Position numbers and translations under genes: made by a program. A stretch of 64,000 bases of DNA from Bufo bufo (taxonomy: Eukaryota > Chordata > Amphibia > Anura > Bufonidae). This document shows, one piece after another, positions 12,267 through 23,151 of the stretch. Every line of letters starts with the position of its first letter. Positions within the stretch are counted from its first letter, which is position 1. The notes beneath the pieces are model-generated. The model was not told where the DNA came from. It worked only from the letters and a program-made list of their open reading frames with translations, and searched no databases. Location: assembly GCF_905171765.1 (NCBI RefSeq), contig NC_053390.1, positions 509,933,565 through 509,997,564 on the forward strand. The letters are read 5' to 3'.

Positions 12267-13966
12267 AACCGCTTGCAGATGGCAAATTTATTTTTTTATA
12301 CTCTATACAATGAATACTCCTTTAATTAGGTTTTTGCTAAAGACAATTATTTTCTTCCTGTTCATTATAATCCACCCCCATCTCCATTTATTTTATTTTT
12401 TTCCTTTTCTGTTCTGAAATATATGTTGAGTGGACTTATTTCTCAGTGTAATGTGAGGATCTCCTTGAGTAGTACATCTTTTGTCCTTGCCATTATTTTG
12501 TAGGCTCATACTGGTAATGCCACCTTCTCTCTACCTGTGTGGAGTCTTAGGTAAGCCTGCTGTGATTGAGGAATACCTCTGTTTGGGGTGCTCATCTTCT
12601 ATAGTTATGTGGAAATAAAACGTGGGCTGCAGTCACGAGATGGCTTCAGTGGACAGTACCCAAACCAGACACAGTGGTTTATCGTGAATTATGGCAGATT
12701 GTAGCACATTGTTTTTATGTTCTTCTCCTAGACTGGCTAAAAAAATGTGGCTGTTTGGGATAAACCACTGTAGTTTTGCTGCTGGGTTCTCATCTGAATG
12801 GTGTACCACCTCCTTGCCACTCTTTCTGCTTAGATCCCATGCACACGACTGTATCCATTTTGCAGTCCGTTAATCTCTGCTCCTCAAAATACAGATGCTG
12901 TCTGTTGTATCCACATTTTTTGCGGAACCATTGACAAGTATAGGACATGTTCTATCTTTTTGCAGAACGGACATACAGACGTGGAAAACACACTGATAGG
13001 CCTCTTTCACACGACCGTTTTTTTTTTCGTTTGCGGGCCATTTTTTTCGTTCCGTATACAGAAGCATTTATTTCAATGGTTCCGCAAAAAAAAAAAAACA
13101 ATGTACTCCATATGCATTCCGTTTCTGTATTTCCATTTTTCCGTTCAAAGATAGAACATGTCCTATTATTGCCCGCAAGTCACGTTCCTTGGCTCTATTC
13201 AAATCAATGGGTCCGCAAAAAAAACTTGGAACAGATACGGAATGTACTCTGTATGTCTTCCGTAACCGTTCCGTTTTTGCGGAACCACCCATTGAAAATT
13301 TTATGCCCAACCCAATTTTTTCTATGTAATTACTGTATACTGTATATGCCATACGGCAGGGGTGGCCAACCTTACCTATCCAAAGAGCCAGGAAAAAAAA
13401 AAACGTATGACTGCCAGGAGCCACAAGCTATACATTTACACAAATATGCGTGCACACGACAGTATTACTGCAATTGAGTTATCAAACATTTAAACTAGGG
13501 GTGCACCGAAATTCCGGCAGCCGAAAATATCGGCCGAAAATGCACCTAATCCACTTCGGCCGATATTGTTACATATCGGCCGAAAATATGGGGTGTGGGA
13601 TTTGTCACCCACCATCTGCGGGCGGGCGCCGGGCGGGCGGTTTACTTTGTCACTGCATCTTTATTTTACCTTACAATCGTGACGCTCCAGTAACTAACAA
13701 CTCTGCAGGCAGAGCGGAGGCCGGCGTAACGTCACTTGCTCACGTGACGCGCCTGCTCCGCCTCCTTCATTCATAAAGTGGGCGGAGCAGGTGCGTCACG
13801 TGAGTAAGTGACGTTACGCCGCCCTCCGCTCTGCCTGCAGAGTTGTTACTGGAGCGTCACGATTGTAAGGTAAAATAAAGATGCAGTGAGTGATGCTGTG
13901 AGCAGCAGGGCCGGGGCTGTTATGGGTAGGGGGATCGGTCTATGGCACTGTTATGGGGAGGGGGGA

Positions 13967-14294
13967 TCTGTGCACTGTTATGGGGAGGGGGGATCTGTGC
14001 ACTGTTATGGGGAAAGGGATCTGTGCACTGTTATGGGGAAAGGGATCTGTGCACTGTTATGGGGAAAGGGATCTGTGCACTGTTATGGGGAAAGGGATCT
14101 GTGCACTGTTATGGGGAAAGGGATCTGTGCACTGTTATGGGGAAAGGGATCTGTGCACTGTTATGGGGAAAGGGATCTGTGCACTGTTATGGGGAAAGGG
14201 ATCTGTGCACTGTTATGGGGAAAGGGATCTGTGCACTGTTATGGGGAAAGGGACCTGTGCACTGTTATGGGGAAAGGGATCTGTGCACTGTTAT
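13967..14294 (+). repeat. 26-bp minisatellite, about 12 copies
   Basis: The unit is TTATGGGGAAAGGGATCTGT plus GCACTG. The first two or three copies carry GGGGAGGGGGGATC instead. All three frames stay open, giving glycine- and cysteine-rich repeats, but no gene signals are present. It lies inside layer 4. Confidence 0.95.
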
Positions 14295-14893
14295 GCCCAT
14301 AACAGTGCACATATCCCCTTTCCATAACAGTGCACAGATCCCCCTCTCCATAACAGCGCCACCCACAGATCCCCCTCTCCATAACAGCGCCACCCACAGA
14401 TCCCCCTCTCCATAACAGCGCCACCCACAGATCCCCCTCTCCATAACAGCGCCACCCACAGATCCCCCTCTCCATAACAGCGCCACCCACAGATCCCCCT
14501 CTCCATAACAGCGCCACCCACAGATCCCCCTCTCCATAACAGCGCCACCCACAGATCCCCCTCTCCATAACAGCGCCACCCACAGATCCCCCTCTCCATA
14601 ACAGCGCCACCCACAGATCCCCCTCTCCATAACAGCGCCACCCACAGATCCCCCTCTCCATAACAGCGCCACCCACAGATCCCCCTCTCCATAACAGCGC
14701 CACCCACAGATCCCCCTCTCCATAACAGCGCCACCCACAGATCCCCCTCTCCATAACAGCGCCACCCACAGATCCCCCTCTCCATAACAGCGCCACCCAC
14801 AGATCCCCCTCTCCATAACAGCGCCACCCACAGATCCCCCTCTCCATAACAGCGCCACCCACAGATCCCCCTCTCCATAACAGCGCCACCCAC
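14295..14893 (-). repeat. 31-bp minisatellite, about 17 copies, inverted relative of the 26-bp array
   Basis: The unit is CCATAACAGCGCCACCCACA plus GATCCCCCTCT. Reverse-complementing the neighbouring 26-bp unit gives CCATAACAGTGCACAGATCC plus CTTTCC, so the two arrays are homologous but on opposite strands, and the 31-mer carries 5 extra bases. The junction holds transitional units at 14295-14350. Copies are almost identical, which implies recent homogenisation. Confidence 0.95.
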
Positions 14894-16264
14894 AGATGAA
14901 TTTCATTCATGAAAAAGAATTATTAATAAAATCATTAAAAAAAAAGTATTTTAAAAGTATTTGGGCAAAAAGGCAGTTTCGGTTTCGGTTTTCGGTCAAG
15001 GGCATCCTGAATTTTCGGTTTCGGACCAGAATTTTCATTTCGGTGCACCCCTAATTTAAACCACCTTTCCTACCTGTAATGTAGACAGCTTTAGTGAGAC
15101 TTCTGACCATCTTTGTTTTTCACAATGTGTTTCAAGATTTCTCAGACGACTGCCCCGTGCTCAGATGACAGATGAGCCCCCCATTTGATTTGACATAGGG
15201 GAGATGTGAGCATGGGAGTGTCTTATGTGAGCATTGGGGAGGCTTATTTTGTGGGTCTGATGAGGATTTGGGGTTCTTATCTGAGCTCACACTACCCCCA
15301 TGTCAGATGAGACCTCCATGATCAGTACTTTAATTTAAAAAAACACTCTGAAGGAGGCTTATCCTACCTCTGCTGCCGCTGCTCTGAGGACTGTGGCGCC
15401 CTCTCCACAGTGATCTGACGTGCACAGCGTCAGGTCAGAGCGTGGGCCTCCACGTATTAAAGGGGGGGGTGCACTGCGCCACCAATGACAATTGACCTTT
15501 TTATGCAGATACAGGAGACGGGTGCCGGCAGAATCACATTGCCGACACCTGGCCTCTGACGGCGCTGCGATACCCGGCAGTTAACCCCTCAGGTGCGGCA
15601 CCTAAGGGATTAACTGCCGCGGATCTCAGCTACCTCTCATAGAGGTCGGGTTGCGGCTATATGATTCTGCAGCCAGCACCCGCCTCCTGTATTTGAATAA
15701 ATGAGTGAGTTAACTTCAGTGGTGGCAGTGGCCAAAGCCCCTCCCCTCCTCTTCCCCTCTGTGTTCTCATTGGTGGCAGCAGCACAGGGGGGAGGGGGGG
15801 GACGGCTTCCTTCTCCCCTGTGCTGCTGATATTTCGATACCTGCGAGCGACATCCCTAGTACAGAAACAGCTGGCCCGCTCCCCTGCGAGCCGCATATGT
15901 AGAGGAGAGCGATCTCCTCTGCGAGCCGCAAATAAAGGTGTGAGGAGCCGCGGGTTGGCCACCCCTGCCATACGGAAAAATGAAACGGAAACAAAAAACG
16001 GAACAACGGATCCGTGAAAAATGGATTGCAAAATACTGAAAAAGCCATACGGTCTTCTGAAAGAGGCCATAATCCATGTGCTTTCTGCATCCATATGTGA
16101 GTTCCGCAAAAAGAGAGACTATGTCTGTAAAATGTGCACCACGGACCAATTGAAAACAGTGGTCTTCAAATAAAATGTGGACGGCAGACGGACCGCATCC
16201 GTATTGTGCAGATCCGCCACTTGCGGGACCGTAAAACTGATATAGTCGTGTGCATGGGGCTTTA

Positions 16265-16400
16265 GGCCACTTTCAGGCAGTCAGTATTTGCAAGCCTAAA
16301 ACGGGAGTGGAACCTGAAGAGATAAAATGTCTTCTGTGTTTTGGACCTACTCCTGGTTTCGGTCTACAAATACTGACTGCGGGAATAGCACCAGTGGATT
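16265..16400 (+). repeat. Partial foldback element abutting layer 1
   Basis: GGCCACTTTCAGGCAGTCAG starts immediately after the TTA that closes layer 1. An internal inverted pair CAGTATTTGCA / TACAAATACTG is visible, but the matching outer right terminus was not found, so the right end is probably lost. Confidence 0.5.
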
Positions 16401-17205
16401 ATTTTCTTGCCCTTGTAGCATATTGGTTAATTCCTTGATGTTGCTAGATGATATTTATTTTTATTGTAAAGATGAGTATCTAGGTTTGGAAGTGTTCTGG
16501 AACAAGTAATTGACAAGTTACCAGACTGTAGAAAGACAAACACGGCAGAAATGAAGAAACTGTTTTTCTCATGATGTTGGACAGTTCCCATAAATCAGCC
16601 CCAAAGTGCTAAATTGCTGGAAATTGACGAAGAGAAGAAATGATGAACTGCGTCTTGTGAAGCAGAGCTGAAGCAGCCTTTTCACTACGTTGTAGATAAG
16701 ACGCAGATTTGTAATTTACTTACCTGGTATAACGTAGTGTCATTTTCTGTGCTTTGTTAGAATTTTATTGCTTATTAGATTGTATCACATTAGAAAATGT
16801 TAACCACTTGCAGACCTCTGGATGACTATGTCCAACAGGTCCATATATAATATCTGCAAGCACGTTTATCAATTTGCTGCTGTACAAAGATCGACCAGGG
16901 ACGGCCAGGCTCCTCATACAGAAGGCAGAGACCCTTTATTCCCATTCCTGCCCTCCCCATAGCTATATTCTCTGCTCTCATTGAGTGGCGATTTGGACCC
17001 TTCCTCCTAACACATTTGTGGGCCCAATTTGATTGTCTACATAGGATAGAAGGTGTAGCAGCACTAAAGGGTATACTGGCCTTAATGTGGTGGTGCACAC
17101 GGTGTTGAACGCCAGTCCGTAGCGTCCCTCCAAGCAGGCAACCAAAAATAGTAAAACCGCAGCACTCTCTTGTCTCATTAATTTCTTTATTCCATCAAAT
17201 CCATG

Positions 17206-17236
17206 CGACGTTTCGACCTGGACGGTCTTTTCAAGC
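17206..17236 (-). ncRNA. Hammerhead-like hairpin relic (candidate)
   Basis: On the minus strand CTTGAAAAGACC, a short loop and GGTCGAAACGTC form a stem followed by GAAAC. That is the layout of the stem II and GAAA core of hammerhead ribozymes reported in Penelope-like retroelements. The conserved CUGAUGA box is not intact, so activity is doubtful. It may only be an end of a dispersed retroelement. Confidence 0.3.
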
Positions 17237-17330
17237 AACTGACAATACATCATTCCCAGGCTTAAATACCCTTCTTCTAGGAGGAGCTAACACACATGTC
17301 AAAAAAAATTCTAATAAATCAAGAACACTC

Positions 17331-18376
17331 TTAAAACAGTGAGGCAAGGCTTCTTACCAAGATTTGCAAATACATAAATCTGCACTTACTTTGGTACACC
17401 TGGTGGAGTACTGGTGGGGGTATATAATAGGAATATGTATATCATATACTCGGCAGCATGTCTGTGTCCCCTTCGTTCCTATGTGATTGCGCAGGCGTGC
17501 AGAAGCAGGACGCGCGCCAAAACACTTTGAATCGCGGCGTCTCCTGGTTCCCAGTGCGCCTGCGCGTCCGAACGGGGCTCGTGCCTGTGCAGAGGCGCAT
17601 TTGATGTGCGTAGGCGCGGACCCACACAGGCGCACTGGTAGGCTGCTGTCCATAGTCCTGTTGCGCAAGCGCTTGTAACGGAGCTCACGCATGCGTGGTA
17701 CTGCATTGTCGGCCGGCGCAATATCAGCCATCACAGTTGTTAGGTATTCTCCTGAGCAGTACTTAGTGTGCCGGACATATCCCAACGCATACTGGCACAA
17801 AGTCAGGAGTGTCTGGTGGGATATAGCCTATCAATTAAATACAGCTATATCAGTTTATTTAAATAGATGCCAGCAAAATGTATTAGTTATATACTCTTAC
17901 CATGCAGCCCTCCATGTCTTGCCAGTAAAAGGAGAAAACTCCAATAAAGGAAATATATTTGTGTATCAATACAGTAGGGAGATGGGCAAAAGATATGTAC
18001 ATGGACAGTGGTAGAATCACATAGTGATATGCGGCTACCCCATAGTCCTAACACATTCAACGCTTAAGGCCACAGTGTGAAAGGGTCCAACCGGGTAAAC
18101 GGGAGAAGACCCCTTCACACATAAGTGCCCGCCGTTCGGACACGCAGGCGCACTGGGAACCAGGAGACGCCGAGATTCAAAGTGTTTTGGCGCACGTCCT
18201 GCCTCTGCACGCCTGCGCAATCGCAAAGGAACGAAGGAGACACAGACATGCTGTCGAGTATATGATATACATATACCTATTATATACCCCCACCAGTACT
18301 CCACCAGGTGTACCAAAGTAAGTGCTGATTTATGTATTTGCAAATCTTGGTAAGAAGCCTTGCCTCACTGTTTTAA
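17331..18376. repeat. Large inverted repeat, arms of about 245 bp
   Basis: The left arm 17331-17577, beginning TTAAAACAGTGAGGCAAGGC, matches the reverse complement of 18128-18376 with only scattered differences. Shared features include the block around GGCGTCTCCTGGTTCCCAGT. The spacer of about 550 bp is single copy and includes GC-rich sequence near 17580-17720. The origin is undetermined: two head-to-head copies of one repeat, or a retroelement with inverted terminal units. Confidence 0.85.
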
Positions 18377-18871
18377 GGCTACTTTCACACTAGCGTTCGG
18401 AGCGGATCCGTCTGTTTCATCAGACGGATCCGCTCCGATAATGCAGACGTTCGCATCCGTTCAGAACGGATGCGTCTGTATTAAAACTTAGAAAATTTTC
18501 TAAGTGTGAAAGTTGTCTGAGCGGATCAGTTCAGACTTTACATTGAAAGTCAATGGGGAACGGATCCGCTTGAAGATTGAGCCATATTGTGTCATCTTCA
18601 AGCGGATCCGTCCCCATTGACTTCCATTGTAAGTGTGGACGGATCCGCTCGCCTCCGCACGGCCAGGCGGACACCCGAACGCTGCAAGCAGCGTTCAGGT
18701 GTCCGCTCACTGAGCGGAGCGGAGGCTGAACGCTGGCAGGCGGATGCATTCTCAGTGGATCCGCATCCATTGAGAATGCATTGGAGCCACACGAATGCGT
18801 TCGGGGCCGCTCGTGAGCCCCTTCAAACGGTACGCACGAGCGGACACCCGAACGCTAGTGTGAAAGTAGCC
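18377..18871. mobile_element. Foldback with GGCTACTTTCACACTAGCG ends, TAA duplication
   Basis: The left end GGCTACTTTCACACTAGCGT pairs with CGCTAGTGTGAAAGTAGCC. TAA is present at 18374-18376 and 18872-18874. The interior is a series of hairpins, among them ACGGATCCGCTC pairs and CATTGAAAGTCAATGGGGA. No frame is credible. A TAA/TTA target points to PIF/Harbinger-type MITEs (inference). Confidence 0.85.
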
Positions 18872-18874
18872 TAA

Positions 18875-19344
18875 GGCTACTTTCACACTAGCGTTTTTGC
18901 TGGATCCGGCAGGGTCCAGCAAAAACGCTTTTATTACTGATAATACAACCGTCTGCATCCGTTCAGAACGGATCTGGTTGTATTATCTTTTAAATATCCA
19001 AGACGGATCAGTCATGAACTCCATTGAAAGTCAATGGGGGACGGATCCGATTCTATTGTGGCAGAGAAAACGGATCCGTCCCCATTGACTTGCATTTGGG
19101 GGTAATGCCGGACCCGTCTTGCTCCGCATCCCAGACCGTTAAGCAAAATACATGTTGCGGGTTGCTCTCCGGTATGAGAACGCAACTAAACGGATCGGAA
19201 TGCGTTTTGGAGCATTCCGTTCAGTTCAGTTTTGTCCCCATTGACAATGAGTGGGGACAAAACTGAAGTGTTTTTTTTTCCAATATTGAGCCCCTATGAA
19301 GGATCTTAATACCGGAAAACTAAAAATCTAGTGTGAAAGTACCC
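18875..19344. mobile_element. Second foldback in tandem, sharing one TAA
   Basis: The ends GGCTACTTTCACACTAGCGT and CTAGTGTGAAAGTACCC are flanked by TAA at 18872-18874 (shared with the previous element) and 19345-19347. The interior (TGGATCCGGCAGGGTCCAGC, GTCAATGGGGGACGGATCCG) differs from its neighbour, so this is not a simple tandem duplication. Confidence 0.82.
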
Positions 19345-19702
19345 TAAGACAACTGGCTGCAGCGCTGCCACCTATGCCTTGTATATAGTAGAACCCAAAC
19401 ATTATTAACCCCTTTTACCCCGGGTCAGTTTTCGCCCTCCTGCCCAGTAAATTTTTTGCAAACCTGACGTGTCACTTTATGTGGTAATAACTTTGGAACA
19501 CTTTTACTTATCCAAGCCATTCTGAGATTTTCTCATGACACATTGCACTTCATGACAGTCATAAATTTGAGTCAATATATTTCACATTCATTTATGAAAA
19601 AATCCCAAATTTACCCAAATTTTGGAAAATTAGCAATTTTCAAAATTTATATTTCTCCTTTTAAAACAGAAAGTGATACCTCATAAAATATTTATTACTT
19701 AA

Positions 19703-19943
19703 AGGGGTTCTGCACTTTCATTTAACTGATGATCTTCCTCTGGATAGATCATCAGCTTCTGATCGGCGGGGGTCCGACACCCGGGACCCCTGCCGATCAG
19801 CTGTTTGAAAAGGCAGCGACGCTCCAGCAGCGACGCTCCAGCAGCGACGCAGCCTTCTCACTGTTTACCGCTGGCCCAGTGACGTCACGACTAGTATCAA
19901 CTGGCGTGGGCGGGGCTAAGCTCTGTTCAAGTGCTGAACCCCT
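19703..19943. mobile_element. TTAA foldback with AGGGGTTCTGCACTTTC left end
   Basis: TTAA flanks it at 19699-19702 and 19944-19947. The uninterrupted site exists in the family B copy near 58678, where the same flanks read GGGGAATGTTAAGTAATAAA, so both boundaries are exact. The interior has the pair GATCGGCGGGGGTCCGAC / GGGACCCCTGCCGATCAG. Target choice resembles piggyBac or Kolobok elements; no transposase is present. Confidence 0.9.
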
Positions 19944-20052
19944 TTAACATTCCCCATATGTCTACTTTTTGTTGGCATCATTTTGTAAATGTAATATTTT
20001 TTTTTTAGGACATTAAAAGGCTTAAAATTTTAGAAGCAATTCTTCAAATTAA

Positions 20053-20617
20053 AGGGGTTATCCCACCTTCTGCTTTCTATGCCGTTCCTGCTCTGTCCTC
20101 TTCAAGAAACTGCTCAGTCAAGGGGCATTGTCCTTTCTATTGATTGACAGCAGGATCAGCGCTCTGCTGATCTACTGCCTCTGCCTCCTTTCTTTACGTG
20201 CGCGCTCCCGTGTGAGCCGAAATTCATTCCAGCAGCCGCCTCTGCGCTCCTACTCTCCTATCCCTTCCTGCAACTAGATTCCCATGGTAAGTGGACTGAC
20301 GAGCACAGGAGAAATAACCAGCGCGCAGGCGCAGAGATTTCTCTGGAAAAAAAAAAAAACAGGACGGAGGAAAGTTATTGATCGCGCAAGCCCGTGAGTC
20401 AGGTCGGGCTGCGTAGAATCAAAAAACAGGACGATAGCGCGCAAGCGCGGCCACCACGCCAGTATCGCTGGGGTGGTCGTAACTAATAACTATTAGATGT
20501 AAAGAAGACATTTATAGAGGAAAAGAGTAGGAATCGCTAATAACATGTATTGGGTAAGTTGCTGGTTGTGGCATAAACAACAGATTTAAGCATACTTGAA
20601 AACATGGGATAACCCCT
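20053..20617. mobile_element. TTAA foldback with AGGGGTTATCCCA ends
   Basis: The ends AGGGGTTATCCCA and TGGGATAACCCCT are flanked by TTAA at 20049-20052 and 20618-20621. Comparison with 58565-58590 shows family B continuing across the site without it. It contains a poly-A run and GC-rich blocks but no coding sequence. Confidence 0.85.
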
Positions 20618-21554
20618 TTAAGAAAATTTCCAAAACCCACTTTTTAAGGACCAGTTCAGGTCTGAAGTCACTTTGTGGGGCCTACATAGTGGATACCCCC
20701 ATAAATGACCCCATTGTAGAAACGACATCTCTCAAGTTACTCAAAACTGATTTTACAAACTTTAACCCTTTAGCTGTTCCACAAGAATTAAAGGAAAATG
20801 GAGATGAAATTTCAAAATTTCACTTTTTTGGCAGATTTTCCATTTTAATCCAAACACGAGACAAGAAGGGCACTGGGAGGAGGAGGAGCTCAGCCCTTAG
20901 TGCCTGGGCTCGGGCAGAAAGTGGAGGGGGGAGGGCTGCTTTAGATGCTGCTTTCTCCTGAAAGGTAGCAGCTAGAAACATGCAACTGGTCCTGTTTGAA
21001 AGCTGGCATTCCAGTCGACATTCCATTACAGCTAAAGTCCAAGCAACAGAGGAGAGATCACTGTTGGAAATCGAGATGGGAATAATCGGGGTTAAAGCCT
21101 GCTTTTACTTTTACTTTCAGCTGCATTTATTGCATCCCGATATAGATCAGTGATATTTTCCCCTGTACTGAACATATTGCTGGTATTATCTGAAAGTTTG
21201 GAATGTCAGCTTTCAGACAATACAAAGCCCATATCTCTAACTAGTACCAAACCAAAGATATGAGCAGCTAAAGCAGCCCCCCTCCCTGTCAGTGTGGAGG
21301 AGAATGAGGGAACAGCTGCAGAGCTGACAGGAGGAGAGAAAGATAGTAAAAAAATATATAGAAATGTGACCTTATCGTCTGTGTACTGACCCACATAATA
21401 AAATTACATTATTTTTACCACACAGAGAAAGTAAAAAAAAATCCACAAAATAATGCAAAAATTGCAGTTTTTTTTTTCCTTTCCCCCTAAAAATAAAATA
21501 AATTATTTAATACACTATGTATACACCCCAAAATGGTTCCTAAAAAACCTTTAA

Positions 21555-21768
21555 AGGTCCATTCACACGTCCGCAATTTTGCAGAACTGGTGGGGACCCA
21601 TTCATTTTCAATGGGGCCAGAACTTGTCCTATTTTTGTCCGCAACTGCAGACAAGAAAAGTCATTTTCTATTATAGTGCGAAATGCGGAACGCACATTGT
21701 TGGTGTCCGTGTTTTGCGGATCCGCAATTTGCGGACCGCAAAACACCTACGGACGTCTGAATGGACCC
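21555..21768. mobile_element. Foldback with GGTCCATTCACACGTCCGC ends
   Basis: The left end AGGTCCATTCACACGTCCGC pairs with the right end CGGACGTCTGAATGGACCC. TTTAA flanks it at 21550-21554 and 21769-21773. The interior holds CCATTCATTTTCAATGGGG and GCGGATCCGCAATTTGCGGA. It belongs to the same group as the elements at 38004 and 39535. Confidence 0.8.
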
Positions 21769-22250
21769 TTTAATGTGACTATTAAGAGGCTAAAACAAAT
21801 CCTTACTGATTTCATGTAATTGCAGGCCTTGTCTCTGGTTAGCTGTATGTGAGAGGATACACACTGCTCTGGGGCAGTGGGGGAAGTTGTCTGCATTCTG
21901 ATTGGTCCTGCTAGTTCATATAAGGAGAGCAAGGGCTTATGGGAAGTGAGGGAAATACAGGATGGCCTTAAGGACATGGCAAAGATCACCACAGGAAGTG
22001 CAGCAGTGGCTATCTTAGGAAGATGCTGAAATAGAGGCACAGAGAAATAGGGTTGCTAAAGGCTGAATTCAGACATCAGAAAGGTAAAAATAACTGAAAA
22101 ATAAAGCTTCATGAATATCTTCCCTTCAGCATCACGTATGTTACGAATTTCATTTTTGGTAATGAAATGGCAGTTACACTTCAAGCCCTACCCAACCAGT
22201 AAAAAGTGGAAAATATAAATAGAAAATTGGTGTTCCTTTTAACCTCTTAA

Positions 22251-22732
22251 AGGGGTTGTCCACTTTCCACTTACTGTTGACCAGTGTGTTTGCGGGATGA
22301 TTATATGGCACTTATTAATAAAGTCTCTGTTGAAATTCTGCACCATTTCCATATTTTTTCAGGTATGTCCACACAGAGGTCCTGTCCACAAGATGGTGGC
22401 TGATGGCGGTTCATGCGACCAGGCAAATCACCTCCATGTGATGCCTCCTCCATACACTGCACCTGCACTAAACTCCCAACAGAACAAGTGATTGGCAAGT
22501 GTATTTGAATGGAGGAGACGTCACATGGGGGGTGATCTGCCTGGTCACATGACCCTCCATCAGCTGCCATCTTATGGACAGGACAGCACAAAAGACTTTG
22601 TAAACAAAGGGCCATTTCTTACAAAATATAGCAAATGGTGCAGAATTTCAATAGAGACTATATTAGTAAGTGCCATATAATCATCCCGCAAACACATTGG
22701 TCAACAGTAACCTGAAAGTGGACAACTCCTTT
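22251..22732. mobile_element. TTAA-type foldback, about 480 bp
   Basis: The left end AGGGGTTGTCCACTTTCCAC pairs with the right end AAGTGGACAACTCCTTT. The arms continue through GCGGGATGATTATATGGCAC / GTGCCATATAATCATCCCGC, about 130 bases at each side. TTAA is at the left (22247-22250); the right duplication has mutated. Confidence 0.8.
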
Positions 22733-23151
22733 GGTTTTCATCTCCACCCTCCTAGAACCATAACTTTTATATATTTCTTTTGACATAGCCTTATTAGTTC
22801 CAGTCCACACAGTTGCAGCAGGGAGTCAGCGGTATGTTATGGTGGACATTTGCTGCAGCTGATCAGGTTCTTGAGGTTGTCCAGTCACCATGTATATGTA
22901 CTTCAATTTGTACAACCTTCTTCCCACCTGTGCCATATTTTTGGCTACAGAACTGTGTGAGGGCTTGATCCTCTTATCACTTATTCCATAGACTATGATA
23001 GTATACTATTGCAATCCATGGGATTTTTACTGGTTGACTCTGGACTTACGAAAATCCACAGAATCCAAATACACTGCAGAAATAAACTACAGCAGTCTAT
23101 GATATAACCAATAGAACAATTACATGTTCAGTTGCACTATGGGGACTTATA

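Larger units (their letters stand above)
13496..15053. mobile_element. Layer 4: hAT-type element with TAGGGGTGCACCGAAA ends
   Basis: The left end TAGGGGTGCACCGAAATT pairs with the right end ATTTCGGTGCACCCCTA. Perfect 8-bp duplications ATTTAAAC flank it at 13488-13495 and 15054-15061. Subterminal GGCCGAAAAT repeats lie at the left, and TTTCGGTTTCGG repeats at the right. An inverted pair at 13676-13876 (TGACGCTCCAGTAAC / GTTACTGGAGCGTCA) precedes two minisatellites. It is non-coding and the youngest layer. Confidence 0.9.
13357..15967. mobile_element. Layer 3: hAT-type element with CAGGGGTGGCCAACC ends
   Basis: The ends CAGGGGTGGCCAACC and GGTTGGCCACCCCTG are inverted repeats. Perfect 8-bp duplications CCATACGG flank it at 13349-13356 and 15968-15975, diagnostic of the hAT superfamily. 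The right interior (15420-15700) carries a palindrome around TTAACCCCTCAGGTGC that recurs elsewhere in the window. No transposase frame is present, so it is non-autonomous. Confidence 0.88.
12999..16068. mobile_element. Layer 2: foldback with GGCCTCTTTCACACGACCG ends
   Basis: The left end GGCCTCTTTCACACGACCGT pairs with the right end GTCTTCTGAAAGAGGCC. It is flanked by ATA at 12996-12998 and 16069-16071. The body repeats a theme seen in many foldbacks of this window: CCGCAAAAA and CGGAACCATTGAAA-like blocks. It is inserted in layer 1 and is itself broken by layer 3. Confidence 0.75.
12833..16261. mobile_element. Layer 1 of a nested transposon stack: foldback with TTA duplication
   Basis: The left end CCCATGCACACGACTGTATC pairs with the right end ATATAGTCGTGTGCATGGGG. 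It is flanked by TTA at 12830-12832 and 16262-16264. Only about 160 bases at the left and 190 at the right belong to this element; the rest is later insertions. A 3-bp TTA target suggests PIF/Harbinger ancestry (inference). It is the oldest layer. Confidence 0.8.
19405..20870 (-). repeat. Family B long non-coding repeat, minus-strand copy with two insertions
   Basis: It begins at TTAACCCC (19405) and is the reverse complement of the segment at 58150-58935. Shared blocks include TGAGATTTTCTCATGACAC-like sequence and CATTCCCCATATGTCTACTT. The copy is interrupted by TTAA foldbacks at 19703-19943 and 20053-20617. No protein frame is conserved. Three copies occur in this window. Confidence 0.82.

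Noticed and set aside
12947..13477. 176-codon frame rich in aromatic residues
   Set aside because: It runs across two foldback elements and a poly-T tract; no homology or start context.
13886..14910. Cysteine- and glycine-rich repeat proteins on both strands
   Set aside because: They come from the 26-bp and 31-bp minisatellites, whose units make no stop in several frames; these lie inside a non-coding hAT element.
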